Below, piece by piece: positions 1-9,464 of a stretch of 64,000 nt of DNA (position 1 is the first letter of the stretch; the number at the start of each line of letters is the position of its first letter). The notes under the pieces are model-generated. The model did no database searches and was not told the origin of the DNA. It saw only the letters and a list, made by a program, of their open reading frames with translations. Source of the stretch: Halovivax asiaticus JCM 14624 (GTDB taxonomy: Archaea; Halobacteriota; Halobacteria; Halobacteriales; Natrialbaceae); contig NZ_AOIQ01000008.1 in the NCBI RefSeq assembly GCF_000337515.1, positions 61,836 to 125,835 of the forward strand. Reading direction: 5' to 3'. A program made the translations under genes and the position numbers.

Positions 1-239
1 TCCGCCGTCGGACTGATCGAACGATGTCGAGGAGCATATAACACGACCCCGTTCGTCCCGCTCTGGTAGTGCCACCCGAATTCGATCGCCGATTTTCCTC
101 CGTGACACGTTCGGCGGTTTCTCCCCGTTACGAGCGGAACGGAGACAACAGAAATCGGTGCCCAACTCGGTCGCGAGACGTTCGTTCGGCCCAACACGTA
201 CCACTAGCAGTGATGAGGGTGGTCGTGGGCGGTTTGCGT

Positions 240-701
240 ATGAACTTCAACGAGTTCACGGGCGAGGTACAGCACCGACTCGAACTCCCGGGAACCGGAG
301 AAACCGTGCGAGCGATCCGGGCGACGCTGTACCCGCTCGGTCAGCGTATTCCCGCCGAGAACGCAGCCGATCTCGCCGCGTCGCTCCCGATGGAGATCAA
401 GTGGTACCTGACCGGTGCCGTCGACGAACACGGGCAGCGATTCGACTGGGCGGAGTTTCTGGACCGGGCCAGCGAGATCGAGGGGCGTGACAAGGCCACC
501 GTCGCCTATCACACCAGAGTGATTATCGATCTGGTCCGCGAGCAGGTGCCCGGCTCGGACTTCGAACAGCTTCGAAACCAGCTTCCGGAGAGCGAGGACA
601 CGCAAAACTGGCGAAAGCTGTTCGAGGTCGTCGACGCCGGCGGGTGGAGCGACGCTCACGAGGCCCAGACAGGCGGCGGGCCCCAGCCGGAGCGGCAGTG
701 A
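240..701 (+). CDS. DUF2267 domain protein
   Basis: A 153-residue soluble protein whose whole length matches the DUF2267 pattern: an N-terminal helix with NFNEF, a central helix-turn with LYPLGQRI and AADLAASLP, and a later IIDLVREQVP helix. Family members are small alpha-helical proteins without an established activity. The ATG at 240 was chosen because it begins the conserved domain; an ATG at 213 would add nine residues, and the reading frame opens further upstream at 69 with non-conserved sequence. The last ~20 residues are Gly/Gln-rich and probably disordered. It stands alone on this strand. The family assignment is from recognition, and no molecular role can be given. Confidence 0.75.
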   Translation: MNFNEFTGEVQHRLELPGTGETVRAIRATLYPLGQRIPAENAADLAASLPMEIKWYLTGAVDEHGQRFDWAEFLDRASEIEGRDKATVAYHTRVIIDLVREQVPGSDFEQLRNQLPESEDTQNWRKLFEVVDAGGWSDAHEAQTGGGPQPERQ

Positions 702-988
702 GCGAACGTGCAATGGTGGGTTTTCGACGTAGTTTCCCTGGGACCCGCGAATGACCGGAGACGCCGTCGACGCACGATCGGTTCGCCGCCGACAAGGACT
801 CACGACTGTCGAGGGCCAACTCGACGTGAACGCGACGGGCCGAACGTTCTCCCGAAGGTGCGAGCGGGCTCGCGGCGGGCAGCACAATCGAGGGCTTCAC
901 GTATCCGTTAGTGAGTCGATCCGACGAATACGCGATCAGGCGATTATGCGACAGTACTCAACTAGCTGGACGAAGTAGGAGGGAAAAG

Positions 989-1711
989 ATGACCGAAGTA
1001 CTGGTCCAGGCGGTTTCGTACACGATGCTGGCGGTCGTCGCCGCACTCGTCGGTGGCGTGATCGCAATCTACCGGTCGCCGTCGGCGCAGATGGAGAGCA
1101 ACGTCCAGCACTTCGCTGCCGGCGTCGTGTTCGCCGCCGTCGCCGCCGAGCTCCTGCCAGATGTCCACACTCGCGCCCCGAGCGTGGTGGTCGTGGGGTT
1201 CGCGATCGGCGTCGTGACCATGCTCGGCGTCCACCGGCTCGGAACGTACGTCGAGAAGCGAGGCATCGGCGGGAAGATCGCGGGCGCGGCCAGCCTGCTC
1301 GTCACCGTCGCTATCGACATGGTGATCGACGGCGTGCTCATCGGGGTGGCGTTCCTGACGGAACCGGCCACCGGCGTCCTCATCGCGGTCGCGCTCGCCA
1401 TCGAGGTCCTGTTCCTCGGCGTCACCGGCGTCATCGCGTTGCCCGAGGAGATGGGGACGTTCAGGAAACTCGCCGTACCGGGAAGTTTCGGATTGTTGTT
1501 GCTCCTCGGCGTACTCGTCGGTGTGTTCGCACTCAGCGGCGTGTCGGGAACGCCGATTGCGCTCGTGCTCGCGTTCGGGTCCGCCGCGCTCCTCTATCTG
1601 GTGACGGAGGAACTCCTCGTGAAGGCCCAGAAGGTGCCGGAAACGCCGACATCGACGACGCTGTTTTTCGTCGGGTTTCTCCTCATCTTCCTCCTCGATA
1701 TGGCACACTGA
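989..1711 (+). CDS. ZIP-like metal transporter family membrane protein
   Basis: A 240-residue integral membrane protein with about eight hydrophobic segments. The HFAAGVVFAAVAAELLPDVH segment (about residues 34-53) and the later IDMVIDGVLIG segment (about 105-115) sit where ZIP (SLC39) transporters carry their metal-binding His/Glu and DG residues. The usual HNxPEG of the fourth helix is replaced by DMVIDG, so metal specificity cannot be inferred. The ATG at 989 has a good Shine-Dalgarno (GGAGGG at 978-983), which decides it over upstream in-frame starts at 911. It could instead be a ZIP-related protein of other function. Confidence 0.7.
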   Translation: MTEVLVQAVSYTMLAVVAALVGGVIAIYRSPSAQMESNVQHFAAGVVFAAVAAELLPDVHTRAPSVVVVGFAIGVVTMLGVHRLGTYVEKRGIGGKIAGAASLLVTVAIDMVIDGVLIGVAFLTEPATGVLIAVALAIEVLFLGVTGVIALPEEMGTFRKLAVPGSFGLLLLLGVLVGVFALSGVSGTPIALVLAFGSAALLYLVTEELLVKAQKVPETPTSTTLFFVGFLLIFLLDMAH

Positions 1712-1970
1712 GAACGGCTGGAACGGACTCCTCAACGAGACGGACCGCGACAGTAGTTCGTTGCCATCGACGGCCACGCGGTTCGCCGCCCCCAACGATC
1801 CGTTTCGTATGCGCGGCCAGACGGAGACGCGCTTCCATCGTCGGCTCCGTTGGATTCCCTGTTGCCCGCCAGGTTCCGCCGGTGAACTGCCTCACGTATC
1901 TGGAGAGACGCCAGGGTGAGACGGTGCCGAGACCCAAAGGGTAAACAGGCCCCGGTCCGCCACTCGATCC

Positions 1971-3953
1971 ATGCCACGCGAGCTTCGAGACTATCTCTCC
2001 GCGCGGGAGACGAAGGCCCCGACCGTCGCGCCCGACGGCCGCCTCGCCTTCCTCGCCGACACGACCGGGACGATGCAGGTCTGGACGAGCGAGGAACCGG
2101 ATGTCTGGCCAACCCAGCGAACGTTCTACGAGGACCGGGTTTCCGTCGCAGACTGGTCGCCCGACGGCGGAACGATCGCGTTCGGAAAAGACAGCGGCGC
2201 CGACGAACACGATCAACTCTTCGCGCTCGATCCCGAGACGAACGAGGTTACCCGCCTGACCGACCGACCCGACGCGATCCACCTGTGGGGCGGCTGGGGC
2301 CCCGCGGGCGAAAAGATCGCCTTCACCGCGAATCGACGAGACAGCGCCGCCTTCGACGTCTACGTGATGGACGTCGACGACATCGAGCCGGAGAAAACGG
2401 GAGCCGACGAGGAGACTGCGGCCGACGGCCCGGAGCCACGACTCGTCTGCGAGGGCGAGGGGTTCTACAGGATCGACGACTGGAGCCCGGACGGGGAACG
2501 ACTGCTCGTGAGTACCGCGAATTCCAGTGCGGACACGGACCTCTTCGTCGTCGACGTCGAGACGGGCGAGCGCGACCACGTTACGCCCCACGACGGCGAC
2601 GTTCGATACACACACGCGACGTTCGGCCCGAGCGACGACGTCTACTGCCTGAGCGATGCGAACGCCGACACGATGGAGCTCGTCCGCATCGACGAAGCGG
2701 GCGGCGACATCGCGACCGTCGTCGGAAGTGACGACGACATTCTCGAGGCCGCCGCGGCTGGCGACGCCGCCCTCCCGGACGACGACACCGTCACGGCCGC
2801 CGCGCACGACCGCGACTGGAGCATCGACGGATTCGCCCTCGACGCCGACTCGGGCCGACTCGTCTACACGTGGAACGTCGAAGGCTACTCCGTGACGGCC
2901 GCCGGCCGACTGGCCAGCGCGACCGACGTGGCCGCCGTCCCGGTCGACCACCCCGCCGGCGTCGTCTCCGAACTGACGATCGGCGCCGACGGCGAACGCG
3001 CCGCGATGACGGTCTCGGCGACGAACCTGAACTACTCGATCTTCGAGATCGACCTCGCCGACGGCGGCGTCGCCGGACCCGAGGCCACGCAGTGGACGAC
3101 GCCCTCGCCCGGCGGCGTCACGCTCGATCGGTACCACGAACCCGAACTGATCCGGTACGAGACGTTCGACGTCGACGGGCAACGCCCGTCTGCTCGCGAG
3201 ATGGGGTCTCGCGTTGGAAGGGAAATTCCCGCGTTCCTCACACTCCCCGACGACTACGACCCCGGCGAGACGCCCGTCATCGTCGACATCCACGGCGGAC
3301 CGAGCGCCCAGCGTCGCCCATCCTGGCGCAACCGGCCGATCCGGCAGTACTTCCTCGACGCCGGCTATGCGCTCTTCGAGCCAAACGTCCGCGGCTCGAC
3401 GGGCTACGGCACGACCTACGCCGCGCTCGACGACGTCGAAAAGCGGCTGGACTCGGTCCGGGATATCGACGCCGCTGTCGACTGGCTCACCGACCACCCG
3501 GCGATCGATCCCGACCGGATCGTCTGCTACGGCCGCTCCTATGGCGGGTTCATGGTCCTTTCATGTATCACCGAGTACCCCGAGCACTGGGCGGCCGCCG
3601 TCGACTTCGTCGGCATCGCCAACTGGATCACCTTCCTCGAGAACACCGGCGACTACCGTCGCTCCCACCGCGAAGCCGAGTACGGCTCGCTCGAAGCGGA
3701 TCGGGAGTTCCTCGAATCCATCTCACCGATCCACGCGGTCGATCGGATCGAGTGTCCGCTCTTCGTCCAGCACGGCGAGAACGACCCACGCGTCCCGGTC
3801 GACGAAGCGCGACAGATCGCCGACGCCGTCGAATCACAGGGGATCCCTGTCGAAACCTGCATCTTCCCCGACGAGGGTCACCACACCACCTCCCGTGAGA
3901 ACCGCATCGAGCAGTTCGAGCGCATCGTCGGCTTCCTCGACGAGCACGTCTGA
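1971..3953 (+). CDS. S9 family prolyl oligopeptidase-type serine peptidase
   Basis: A 660-residue two-domain peptidase. Residues ~1-390 form WD-like/TolB-type beta-propeller repeats (DWSPDG is repeated, as in VADWSPDGGT and IDDWSPDGER). Residues ~410-660 are an alpha/beta hydrolase. The catalytic triad is visible: Ser523 in GRSYGG, Asp605 in GENDPRVP and His637 in DEGHH. S9 enzymes cleave short peptides or remove acylated N-terminal residues, with the propeller excluding folded substrates. No signal peptide is present, so it is cytoplasmic. It is monocistronic between a ZIP-like gene and a GNAT gene. Acylaminoacyl-peptidase versus dipeptidyl-peptidase specificity cannot be decided from sequence. 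Confidence 0.9.
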   Translation: MPRELRDYLSARETKAPTVAPDGRLAFLADTTGTMQVWTSEEPDVWPTQRTFYEDRVSVADWSPDGGTIAFGKDSGADEHDQLFALDPETNEVTRLTDRPDAIHLWGGWGPAGEKIAFTANRRDSAAFDVYVMDVDDIEPEKTGADEETAADGPEPRLVCEGEGFYRIDDWSPDGERLLVSTANSSADTDLFVVDVETGERDHVTPHDGDVRYTHATFGPSDDVYCLSDANADTMELVRIDEAGGDIATVVGSDDDILEAAAAGDAALPDDDTVTAAAHDRDWSIDGFALDADSGRLVYTWNVEGYSVTAAGRLASATDVAAVPVDHPAGVVSELTIGADGERAAMTVSATNLNYSIFEIDLADGGVAGPEATQWTTPSPGGVTLDRYHEPELIRYETFDVDGQRPSAREMGSRVGREIPAFLTLPDDYDPGETPVIVDIHGGPSAQRRPSWRNRPIRQYFLDAGYALFEPNVRGSTGYGTTYAALDDVEKRLDSVRDIDAAVDWLTDHPAIDPDRIVCYGRSYGGFMVLSCITEYPEHWAAAVDFVGIANWITFLENTGDYRRSHREAEYGSLEADREFLESISPIHAVDRIECPLFVQHGENDPRVPVDEARQIADAVESQGIPVETCIFPDEGHHTTSRENRIEQFERIVGFLDEHV

Positions 3954-4089
3954 ACGTGGCGAGGTGGCCACAGTCGGAGACAGCCGGTGACGACGGTCCG
4001 ATTACTGGGCCGGTTCGGACGGGCACATCGAACGACGATCGATCAACTGGTCGGCGACCCTGACAACAAATTCACCGCGACCGTTTTCA

Positions 4090-5421
4090 ATGGTGAGTAA
4101 GAATGACCATCCAATGACCTGGGATCTGGAGGAGCTGGGAGACGAGGCGGTCACCCTCCGGCGGGAGGACGGTCTCGTCCTGACGGCCGTGCGCGAAGAG
4201 ACACCGCCGGACGAGGAAGAACGCGCCAGCGGTGCTGTGACGTGGCGATTTACCGTGGACGACGGACACGGCGAATGCCTCGCCGACCACGGCTGGGAGA
4301 TCGTCGACGACGAACACCTCTGGGAGGTCCTGGACGGGTTCACCCACCGGTTCCGTCGGGATGCTGCGGACGAGGAAAACCAGACCGACGAGGCGGACGA
4401 GAAGCAGGACGAACGGGCTGACGACAGCCAGGACGACAGGACTGCCGGCGATCGAGATGAGGAGTCCGACGACACCCAGGGAACCGACGAACCCGAGTCG
4501 GCGACCGTCGATACCGAATCTGGCGCTGGTGGCGAGGACTCCGACACCCCGCCGGATCACACACCGTCTCCCACGCACGCCGAGGAAGACGGGTCAGTCA
4601 CGACAGACAGGGCTATCGCCGATGGGCCCGCCCCAGCCGGACAGGCATCCCAAGCCGGGACGGGCGAAGCGACCACTGGTCACGACGAAGGGAGACCGAA
4701 TGCAGGCGCCGAACGCGATGAGAACCGACGCGGCGGGAGCGTGTCCGAAGACAGCCATCGCGACGAGGCGACCGACACCGAAGACGTCACAGATCGTACT
4801 CACACCGAGGAGACGACGAGCGACCAGGCCGACCCGACGGCCGACGAGCACGAGGCACCCGGCGATCCAGCGCGTGCTGACCCACCCGCCGAGACAGGTG
4901 GGGACGAAGACACGGAACCGACCGATCGGGACGAGACGGGCGTTCGTGAGGCGAGTGTCCGGATTCGGCAGGCGCGGCCGGACGATGCGGACCGGCTCGC
5001 GGCCGTGTACCGGAGTGCGTACGCGCGGAACCGCGAACTCGGCTTCCCGGCGAAAGCCGAGTCGGTGACGCCGGCGATGCTCGGCGCGTGGATCGACGAG
5101 AACGGCGTCATCGTTGCGACGGTGGAAGACACAGTTGTCGGAGGCGTCCGACTCGAAGCGACCGCACCGGATCGTGTCAAGGTGAGTCGACTCGGTGTTC
5201 ACGCCGACTGGAAAGCGCAGGGCGTTGGATCGAAACTGCTGGCGGCGGCTGAGGCAGCCGTCGACGCCGGAAACGCGGACACGATCTGGCTGACGACACC
5301 GCCAGCGCATCCGTTCCTTCCGGACTTCTATCGCGAGCGAGGATACGAACGAACCGACGAGTATCCGTTAGACGAGCGCGACTACGACGAGATCGTCATG
5401 GAGAAACGCGTCGGCGAGTGA
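4090..5421 (+). CDS. GNAT acetyltransferase with long acidic linker
   Basis: A 443-residue protein in three parts. Residues ~1-95 are a small unrecognised domain (starting DLEELGDEAVTLRR). Residues ~96-290 are a low-complexity linker made almost only of Asp, Glu, Thr, Ala, Gly and Arg. Residues ~295-443 are a GNAT N-acetyltransferase fold with the acetyl-CoA-binding loop QGVGSK after VSRLGVHADW. GNAT enzymes transfer an acetyl group from acetyl-CoA to an amine; the substrate here is unknown. An alternative ATG lies at 4114. The linker may be solvent-exposed and salt-adapted. The gene is followed convergently by a tiny zinc-finger gene that starts 4 nt past its stop. Confidence 0.8.
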   Translation: MVSKNDHPMTWDLEELGDEAVTLRREDGLVLTAVREETPPDEEERASGAVTWRFTVDDGHGECLADHGWEIVDDEHLWEVLDGFTHRFRRDAADEENQTDEADEKQDERADDSQDDRTAGDRDEESDDTQGTDEPESATVDTESGAGGEDSDTPPDHTPSPTHAEEDGSVTTDRAIADGPAPAGQASQAGTGEATTGHDEGRPNAGAERDENRRGGSVSEDSHRDEATDTEDVTDRTHTEETTSDQADPTADEHEAPGDPARADPPAETGGDEDTEPTDRDETGVREASVRIRQARPDDADRLAAVYRSAYARNRELGFPAKAESVTPAMLGAWIDENGVIVATVEDTVVGGVRLEATAPDRVKVSRLGVHADWKAQGVGSKLLAAAEAAVDAGNADTIWLTTPPAHPFLPDFYRERGYERTDEYPLDERDYDEIVMEKRVGE

Positions 5422-5425
5422 GGAG

Positions 5426-5575
5426 TCACGGGTCGACCGGCGCCGGGCAGACGGCGACGAACAGCGCGGTCTCACACAGCCGGCAGGTCTGTGGTGCTTC
5501 CAATCTGGCGTACACCAGGCCACAGGTTTCACACGCGTAGAACTGGCGAACGGCTTCGGCTCCGGAATCGTCCAT
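5426..5575 (-). CDS. Small CxxC...CxxC zinc-finger protein (49 aa)
   Basis: A short gene reading MDDSGAEAVRQF, then two CxxC pairs (CETC and CRLC) separated by about 14 residues, then a short hydrophobic end with a further Cys. The spacing is that of a rubredoxin/zinc-ribbon knuckle, close to small haloarchaeal rubrerythrin-like zinc-finger proteins. Codons are GC3-rich like those of true genes here. The stop lies 4 nt beyond the convergent GNAT gene stop, so the two genes are packed tail to tail. Role unknown; such micro-zinc-finger proteins are often missed by gene callers. Confidence 0.65.
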   Translation of the reverse strand: MDDSGAEAVRQFYACETCGLVYARLEAPQTCRLCETALFVAVCPAPVDP

Positions 5576-5927
5576 GAGGCCCGTAGGTCCCCAGTGACGG
5601 AAGCCTCGTGCCGTCGGTCGCCTGCTCGAACGAATCGGACGCCGACGGACGGCTGGCGCTGATCGAGAGTCGGACAGCGAACCGACAGGCGTATCGAAGG
5701 CGAGCGGGTGTGTCGAAGCCAGCGGAAGTGGCTCTGCGCTCGCCGTGTGAAAAGGGCCGACGCCCGAGGGGGGACACGGGAATGGGATGCGAACCTGGGG
5801 CGTTGCGGCCGGGCTATAGTCGGTGGTAATTCCTCAAAAAGGTTCGGCAGACGGATGTCTGACGGTGCGGTATCGACAATTCGTTACGGTTCGAAACATA
5901 TACGCCGGATCGGTCGAACCACCCAGC
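5576..5927. other. Intergenic region before the MFS gene
   Basis: No convincing gene is seen; open frames here are Arg/Ser/Ala-rich shadow products. Near the right end, around 5890-5905, is a TTCGAAACATATACG stretch that fits a haloarchaeal BRE/TATA promoter about 26-30 nt before the GTG chosen for the MFS transporter. Confidence 0.5.
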
Positions 5928-7208
5928 GTGGCCGAGTCCAGCACCCAGTTCCGCGCACTGTATCTCGCCAGGTTCGCCGAGGGCTTCGGCTTCATCACGC
6001 TGATCACGTTACTACCGGCGTACATCAACCAGCTCGACCCGTCGGGGGTCTCCGTGCTGGGCCTCACGATCAGCGCCGGACTCGTCGTCGGCCTCTACAC
6101 GACCGGGTTCACCCTCGCACAAACGGTCGCGGTGATCCCGCTGGCCTGGGGCGGTGATCGATTCGACAAGCGATCCGTCCTGCTCGCCGTCCTCGGTGCC
6201 GGCGTCCTGGTCTACGCCGCGTTCCCATTCGTCGATTCCAGCGCGTCGTTCATCGCGGTACGGGCCCTGCAGGGGATCGCCGTCACCGGAGCCGGCCTCA
6301 TGACCCTCTCACTGGTCGGCCAGCTCGCTTCGGCCGAGACGCGGGGAAACCACATCGGGAAGGCCAACGCGGCGAGCTTCGCGGCCTCCATCGTCGGTGG
6401 TATGAGTGCCGGCGGGATCTACGATGCCGTCGGGTTCGGCCCCGTCTTCGCGATCATCGTCGTCATCATGGGCCTCGCCTGGCTCGTGGTCTATCACTTC
6501 CTCGAGCCCGACGAAACCCGCATCGAGGGGTTTCCGTTCAGCGACCTCGCGGTCAACCGCCGAATCGTCACCCTCTCGACCTTCCGTCTTCAGTACGCGT
6601 TCGCGGTGACGCTCGTCCGAACGTGGATCCCGATCTTCGCCGGCGTCGCCGCGGCGCAGGGTGGACTCGGATACGGGGGCGGACTGGCCGTCGCGCTCAC
6701 CGTAACGAGCGAGAAGTTCACCAACATGTGCTGTCAACCGTTTACGGGGCGCCTCTCGGATAGCCACGGGCGCGCACTGTTCGTCTTCGCCGGCGGAGCC
6801 GCCTACGGCCTCGTGGCGCTGATCGTCCCGTTTTCGCCGGCGATCGGCGCGGCACTTGGACTCCCGGGAGAGGTAGTGATCTTCGGCGACGTCTCGCCGG
6901 CGTTCGTCCCGCTCGTCTGCCTCTCCGCCCTCCTCGGCGTCGCGGACAGTTTCCGCGAACCCGCGAGTATGGCGCTGTTCGCCGACGAAGGCACCGAGGA
7001 CGGCGGCGTCGCCTCCAGTTTCGGCATCCGCGAACTCGTCTGGCGCCCGGGCAGCGTGATCGCCCCGCTGCTCGGCGGCTGGCTCATGTACGAAGTGAGT
7101 ATGGCCTCCGTCTTCTACGTCGGCAGCGCGTTCGCGCTGACCGGCGCAGGGACCTTCCTCGCCGTCCTCGTCTGGCTCCACGGCCCGCGGGCGCTGACAG
7201 CGTGGTAG
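5928..7208 (+). CDS. MFS transporter
   Basis: A 426-residue major facilitator superfamily protein with about 12 hydrophobic segments. The loop after TM2 has GDRFDKRSVL, the MFS motif A position, and the equivalent second-half loop has GRLSDSHGRALF. Facilitators of this type move small solutes or drugs with a proton or sodium gradient; substrate unknown. The frame is open from GTG 5823, but GTG 5928 is preferred because the hydrophobic core begins soon after it and a TATA-like element lies ~26 nt upstream, consistent with a leaderless transcript. Its stop lies ~30 nt from the stop of the convergent MATE gene. Confidence 0.85.
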   Translation: MAESSTQFRALYLARFAEGFGFITLITLLPAYINQLDPSGVSVLGLTISAGLVVGLYTTGFTLAQTVAVIPLAWGGDRFDKRSVLLAVLGAGVLVYAAFPFVDSSASFIAVRALQGIAVTGAGLMTLSLVGQLASAETRGNHIGKANAASFAASIVGGMSAGGIYDAVGFGPVFAIIVVIMGLAWLVVYHFLEPDETRIEGFPFSDLAVNRRIVTLSTFRLQYAFAVTLVRTWIPIFAGVAAAQGGLGYGGGLAVALTVTSEKFTNMCCQPFTGRLSDSHGRALFVFAGGAAYGLVALIVPFSPAIGAALGLPGEVVIFGDVSPAFVPLVCLSALLGVADSFREPASMALFADEGTEDGGVASSFGIRELVWRPGSVIAPLLGGWLMYEVSMASVFYVGSAFALTGAGTFLAVLVWLHGPRALTAW

Positions 7209-7236
7209 GGTGGGAACGGATCAGCAGCCGAAGCAA

Positions 7237-8715
7237 TCAATCTCCTGCGACGGGCGTCGCCACGTCGTCCGTGACGACGTTGTCCGTCCAGGTCCCACGG
7301 AGGAACCACAGTCCCGTGACGATCGCCGAGGCGACGAACGAAATGGCGACGGCGTACCAGACGCCGACGACGCCCATCTCGAAGGCGACGACGGCGACGA
7401 TCGCGATCGGGATCCGCCAGACCCACAGCTCCTGGACGGAGAGGACCATCGCGGCCTTCGTCGACCCGCTCCCACGGAGTCCGCCCAGGAGGATCTGGAA
7501 GACGCCGAGGAAGACGTACGACGGGCCGGCGATGAAGACGTAGGCGGCGGCGTACTCGATCACCACGTCCGCGTTCTCGGCGTCGGGCGTGATGAAGACG
7601 CCTGCGATGGCCTCGGCGTAGGGATAGGCGATCGCGATGACCACGACGAAGACACTGACGATGACCACCGAACTCAACTTGACGGCTCGCTTCGCCCGGT
7701 CGACCTGATCGGCTCCGAGGTTCTGCCCGACGACAGTCTCTGTGCCGCGAGCGAGCCCCAATGCTGGCATGAACAGCAACGAGGACAGTCGCGTGACGAT
7801 CCCGTACGCGGCGACCGCCTCGGTCCCGGCGAGAGCGATGATCGCCGTCAGAACGGTGATGCCGAACGCCCGAAAGCCCTGCTCGGTGGCGGTCGGCGCG
7901 CCGATATCGAGGATTTTCCGGACGGTCTCGCGTTCGAGCCACAGATCGGACAGCGACGGATCGAGCCCGACGCGCCCCGAAAAGAGCAAGAACAAGCCGA
8001 TGACCGCCGCGACTGCCCGCGAGAAGATCGTCGCGATCGCCGCACCGTCGACGCCCCAGCCGGTGAAGCCCGTCGCGGCGTACAGCGACGACTCGAGATC
8101 GGTCAGCCCGAGCCAGGCGAACAGCGGGTTGCCGTCGAATCCGAGGATCAAGACGGGGTCGATCACGACGTTCAGGGCCACGCTGATCGCCATCAGGTAC
8201 AGCGGCGTTCGGGTGTCGCCCCAGCCGCGCGAGAGCGCGTCGAAGATGAAAAACCAGAACATGAAGGCGATCCCGACGAACATGATCCGGGTGTAGCCGA
8301 CCGCGAAGGCGTAGGCGTCGCCGCCCGGATCCGCACCCACCATCTGCATGAGCCACGGTGTCAGGAGGTAGCCCACCGTGGCGAACGCCAGCGCGACGAC
8401 CGTCACGAACGCGAGTGTCTGGCCGGCGATGTGACTCGCGCGAGCCGTCTTGCCCGCACCTTTGTTTTGAGCGATGAGCACCGTCCCCGCGACGGTGAGT
8501 CCGCCGCCGACGCTGATCATCAAGAAGACGACCGCCCAGGAGTACGACAGCGCCGCGATGGCGTCGCCGCCGAGCCGGCCGACCCAGAACGTGTCGGCCA
8601 TGTTGTAGCCGACGTTCAGCACCTGCGAGCCGACGATGGGCGCCGACAGCACCATCAGGGGCTTGAACAGGTCGCCGTCGGTGACGTTGACTGACCGGTC
8701 CGTCTCCGAGCTCAT
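7237..8715 (-). CDS. MATE family multidrug efflux transporter
   Basis: A 492-residue membrane protein with 12 predicted helices in two MatE repeats. Typical NorM/DinF-like features include VGSQVLNVGYNMADTFWVG in TM1 and SVALNVVIDPVLILG in the middle. MATE proteins export cationic or hydrophobic compounds in exchange for Na+ or H+. Its start overlaps the stop of the upstream TetR-family gene by 4 nt (8712-8715), so the regulator and pump form one translationally coupled operon, a classic drug-sensing arrangement. The substrate cannot be predicted. Confidence 0.9.
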   Translation of the reverse strand: MSSETDRSVNVTDGDLFKPLMVLSAPIVGSQVLNVGYNMADTFWVGRLGGDAIAALSYSWAVVFLMISVGGGLTVAGTVLIAQNKGAGKTARASHIAGQTLAFVTVVALAFATVGYLLTPWLMQMVGADPGGDAYAFAVGYTRIMFVGIAFMFWFFIFDALSRGWGDTRTPLYLMAISVALNVVIDPVLILGFDGNPLFAWLGLTDLESSLYAATGFTGWGVDGAAIATIFSRAVAAVIGLFLLFSGRVGLDPSLSDLWLERETVRKILDIGAPTATEQGFRAFGITVLTAIIALAGTEAVAAYGIVTRLSSLLFMPALGLARGTETVVGQNLGADQVDRAKRAVKLSSVVIVSVFVVVIAIAYPYAEAIAGVFITPDAENADVVIEYAAAYVFIAGPSYVFLGVFQILLGGLRGSGSTKAAMVLSVQELWVWRIPIAIVAVVAFEMGVVGVWYAVAISFVASAIVTGLWFLRGTWTDNVVTDDVATPVAGD

Positions 8716-9446
8716 TCGGCGTCCTCGTGCTCACTTGCCGCGTCGGCCGTCGCGGCCTCGGTACGATCGTCCTGTCCAGCGCCATCCGGAGCATCTTGTT
8801 CGTCACCGGTATCCGCGAACCGTTCGTCCGGCGGAAACGTAACCGCCGGTTCGTCGGGATACGTCGTCTCCGGTGCCAGGATTTCGGTCTCGATGTACTC
8901 CCTGGTCGCCACGTAGGCGTGTTCGCTGTAAGTTGCTCGCCCCAGCGTGAAGTGACGTACCCGCGCCCCGACGAACGCGCCCAGGAGGAAGTCGGCCGCG
9001 GTCGACGGGTCGTGATCGACGAACGCGCCGGTCTCGATACCCGTCGTCAAGATATCGACCAGCGTGTCGCGTAACGCCTCGTCGCTCTCCCGTAACTTCT
9101 CCTGGAACAGTTCGTTGTACGGTGCCTGCGCGCGCAGTTCCAGCATCGCCGTGTGATGGCCGGTTCCCTCGGCCGTCGAGATGTCGAACCACCACTCGAC
9201 GTACGCGGCGAGGCGCTCCTCCGGTGGGAAGCCGTCGAGCGCCTCGGCACGGTGCCCGTAGCCGGCGAGCAGATACTCGATGAACGATGCGAGCAAGTCG
9301 TCGACGGAGTCGTAGTGGTAGAACAGCGACCCCTTGCTCATCTCGGTCCGATCGGCGATCCGCTGGGCGGTGAGGTCACTGTAGCCCTCCGCACAGAGCG
9401 CCTCGTACGTCGCCTGCATGATCGCGTCGCGTGCGTCGTCAGTCAC
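8712..9446 (-). CDS. TetR/AcrR family transcriptional regulator
   Basis: A 244-residue protein. The N-terminal ~60 residues hold a TetR helix-turn-helix (LTAQRIADRTEMSKGSLFYHYDSVDDLL). The middle is an all-helical ligand-binding domain, and the last ~35 residues are an acidic, probably disordered tail. It is co-transcribed with the MATE pump whose start it overlaps, so it probably represses this operon until a pump substrate binds. The start is GTG at 9446, directly abutting a palindromic operator candidate at 9447-9464. Confidence 0.88.
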   Translation of the reverse strand: MTDDARDAIMQATYEALCAEGYSDLTAQRIADRTEMSKGSLFYHYDSVDDLLASFIEYLLAGYGHRAEALDGFPPEERLAAYVEWWFDISTAEGTGHHTAMLELRAQAPYNELFQEKLRESDEALRDTLVDILTTGIETGAFVDHDPSTAADFLLGAFVGARVRHFTLGRATYSEHAYVATREYIETEILAPETTYPDEPAVTFPPDERFADTGDEQDAPDGAGQDDRTEAATADAASEHEDAE

Positions 9447-9464
9447 TGACTGACTGGTTGGTCA
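9447..9464 (-). promoter_or_regulatory. Candidate TetR operator
   Basis: TGACTGACTGGTTGGTCA is an imperfect 18-bp palindrome (TGACnnACnnGTnnGTCA) that begins at the base before the GTG start of the TetR gene. On the minus strand a CGAAAGG/GGTATACC BRE-TATA candidate lies at about 9470-9483, placing the transcription start within or beside the palindrome. Binding there would block initiation. Autoregulation is inferred. Confidence 0.55.

Noticed and set aside
751..978. 75-residue plus-strand frame before the ZIP-like gene
   Set aside because: Arg/Ser-rich, overlapped by other random frames, no Shine-Dalgarno or promoter.
1683..3497. 604-residue minus-strand frame across the S9 peptidase
   Set aside because: Composition is Val/Arg/Asp/Gly shadow of the real plus-strand gene, which has a complete catalytic triad.
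7210..8694. 494-residue plus-strand frame over the MATE gene
   Set aside because: Arg/Asp/Gly-rich antisense shadow without domain features.
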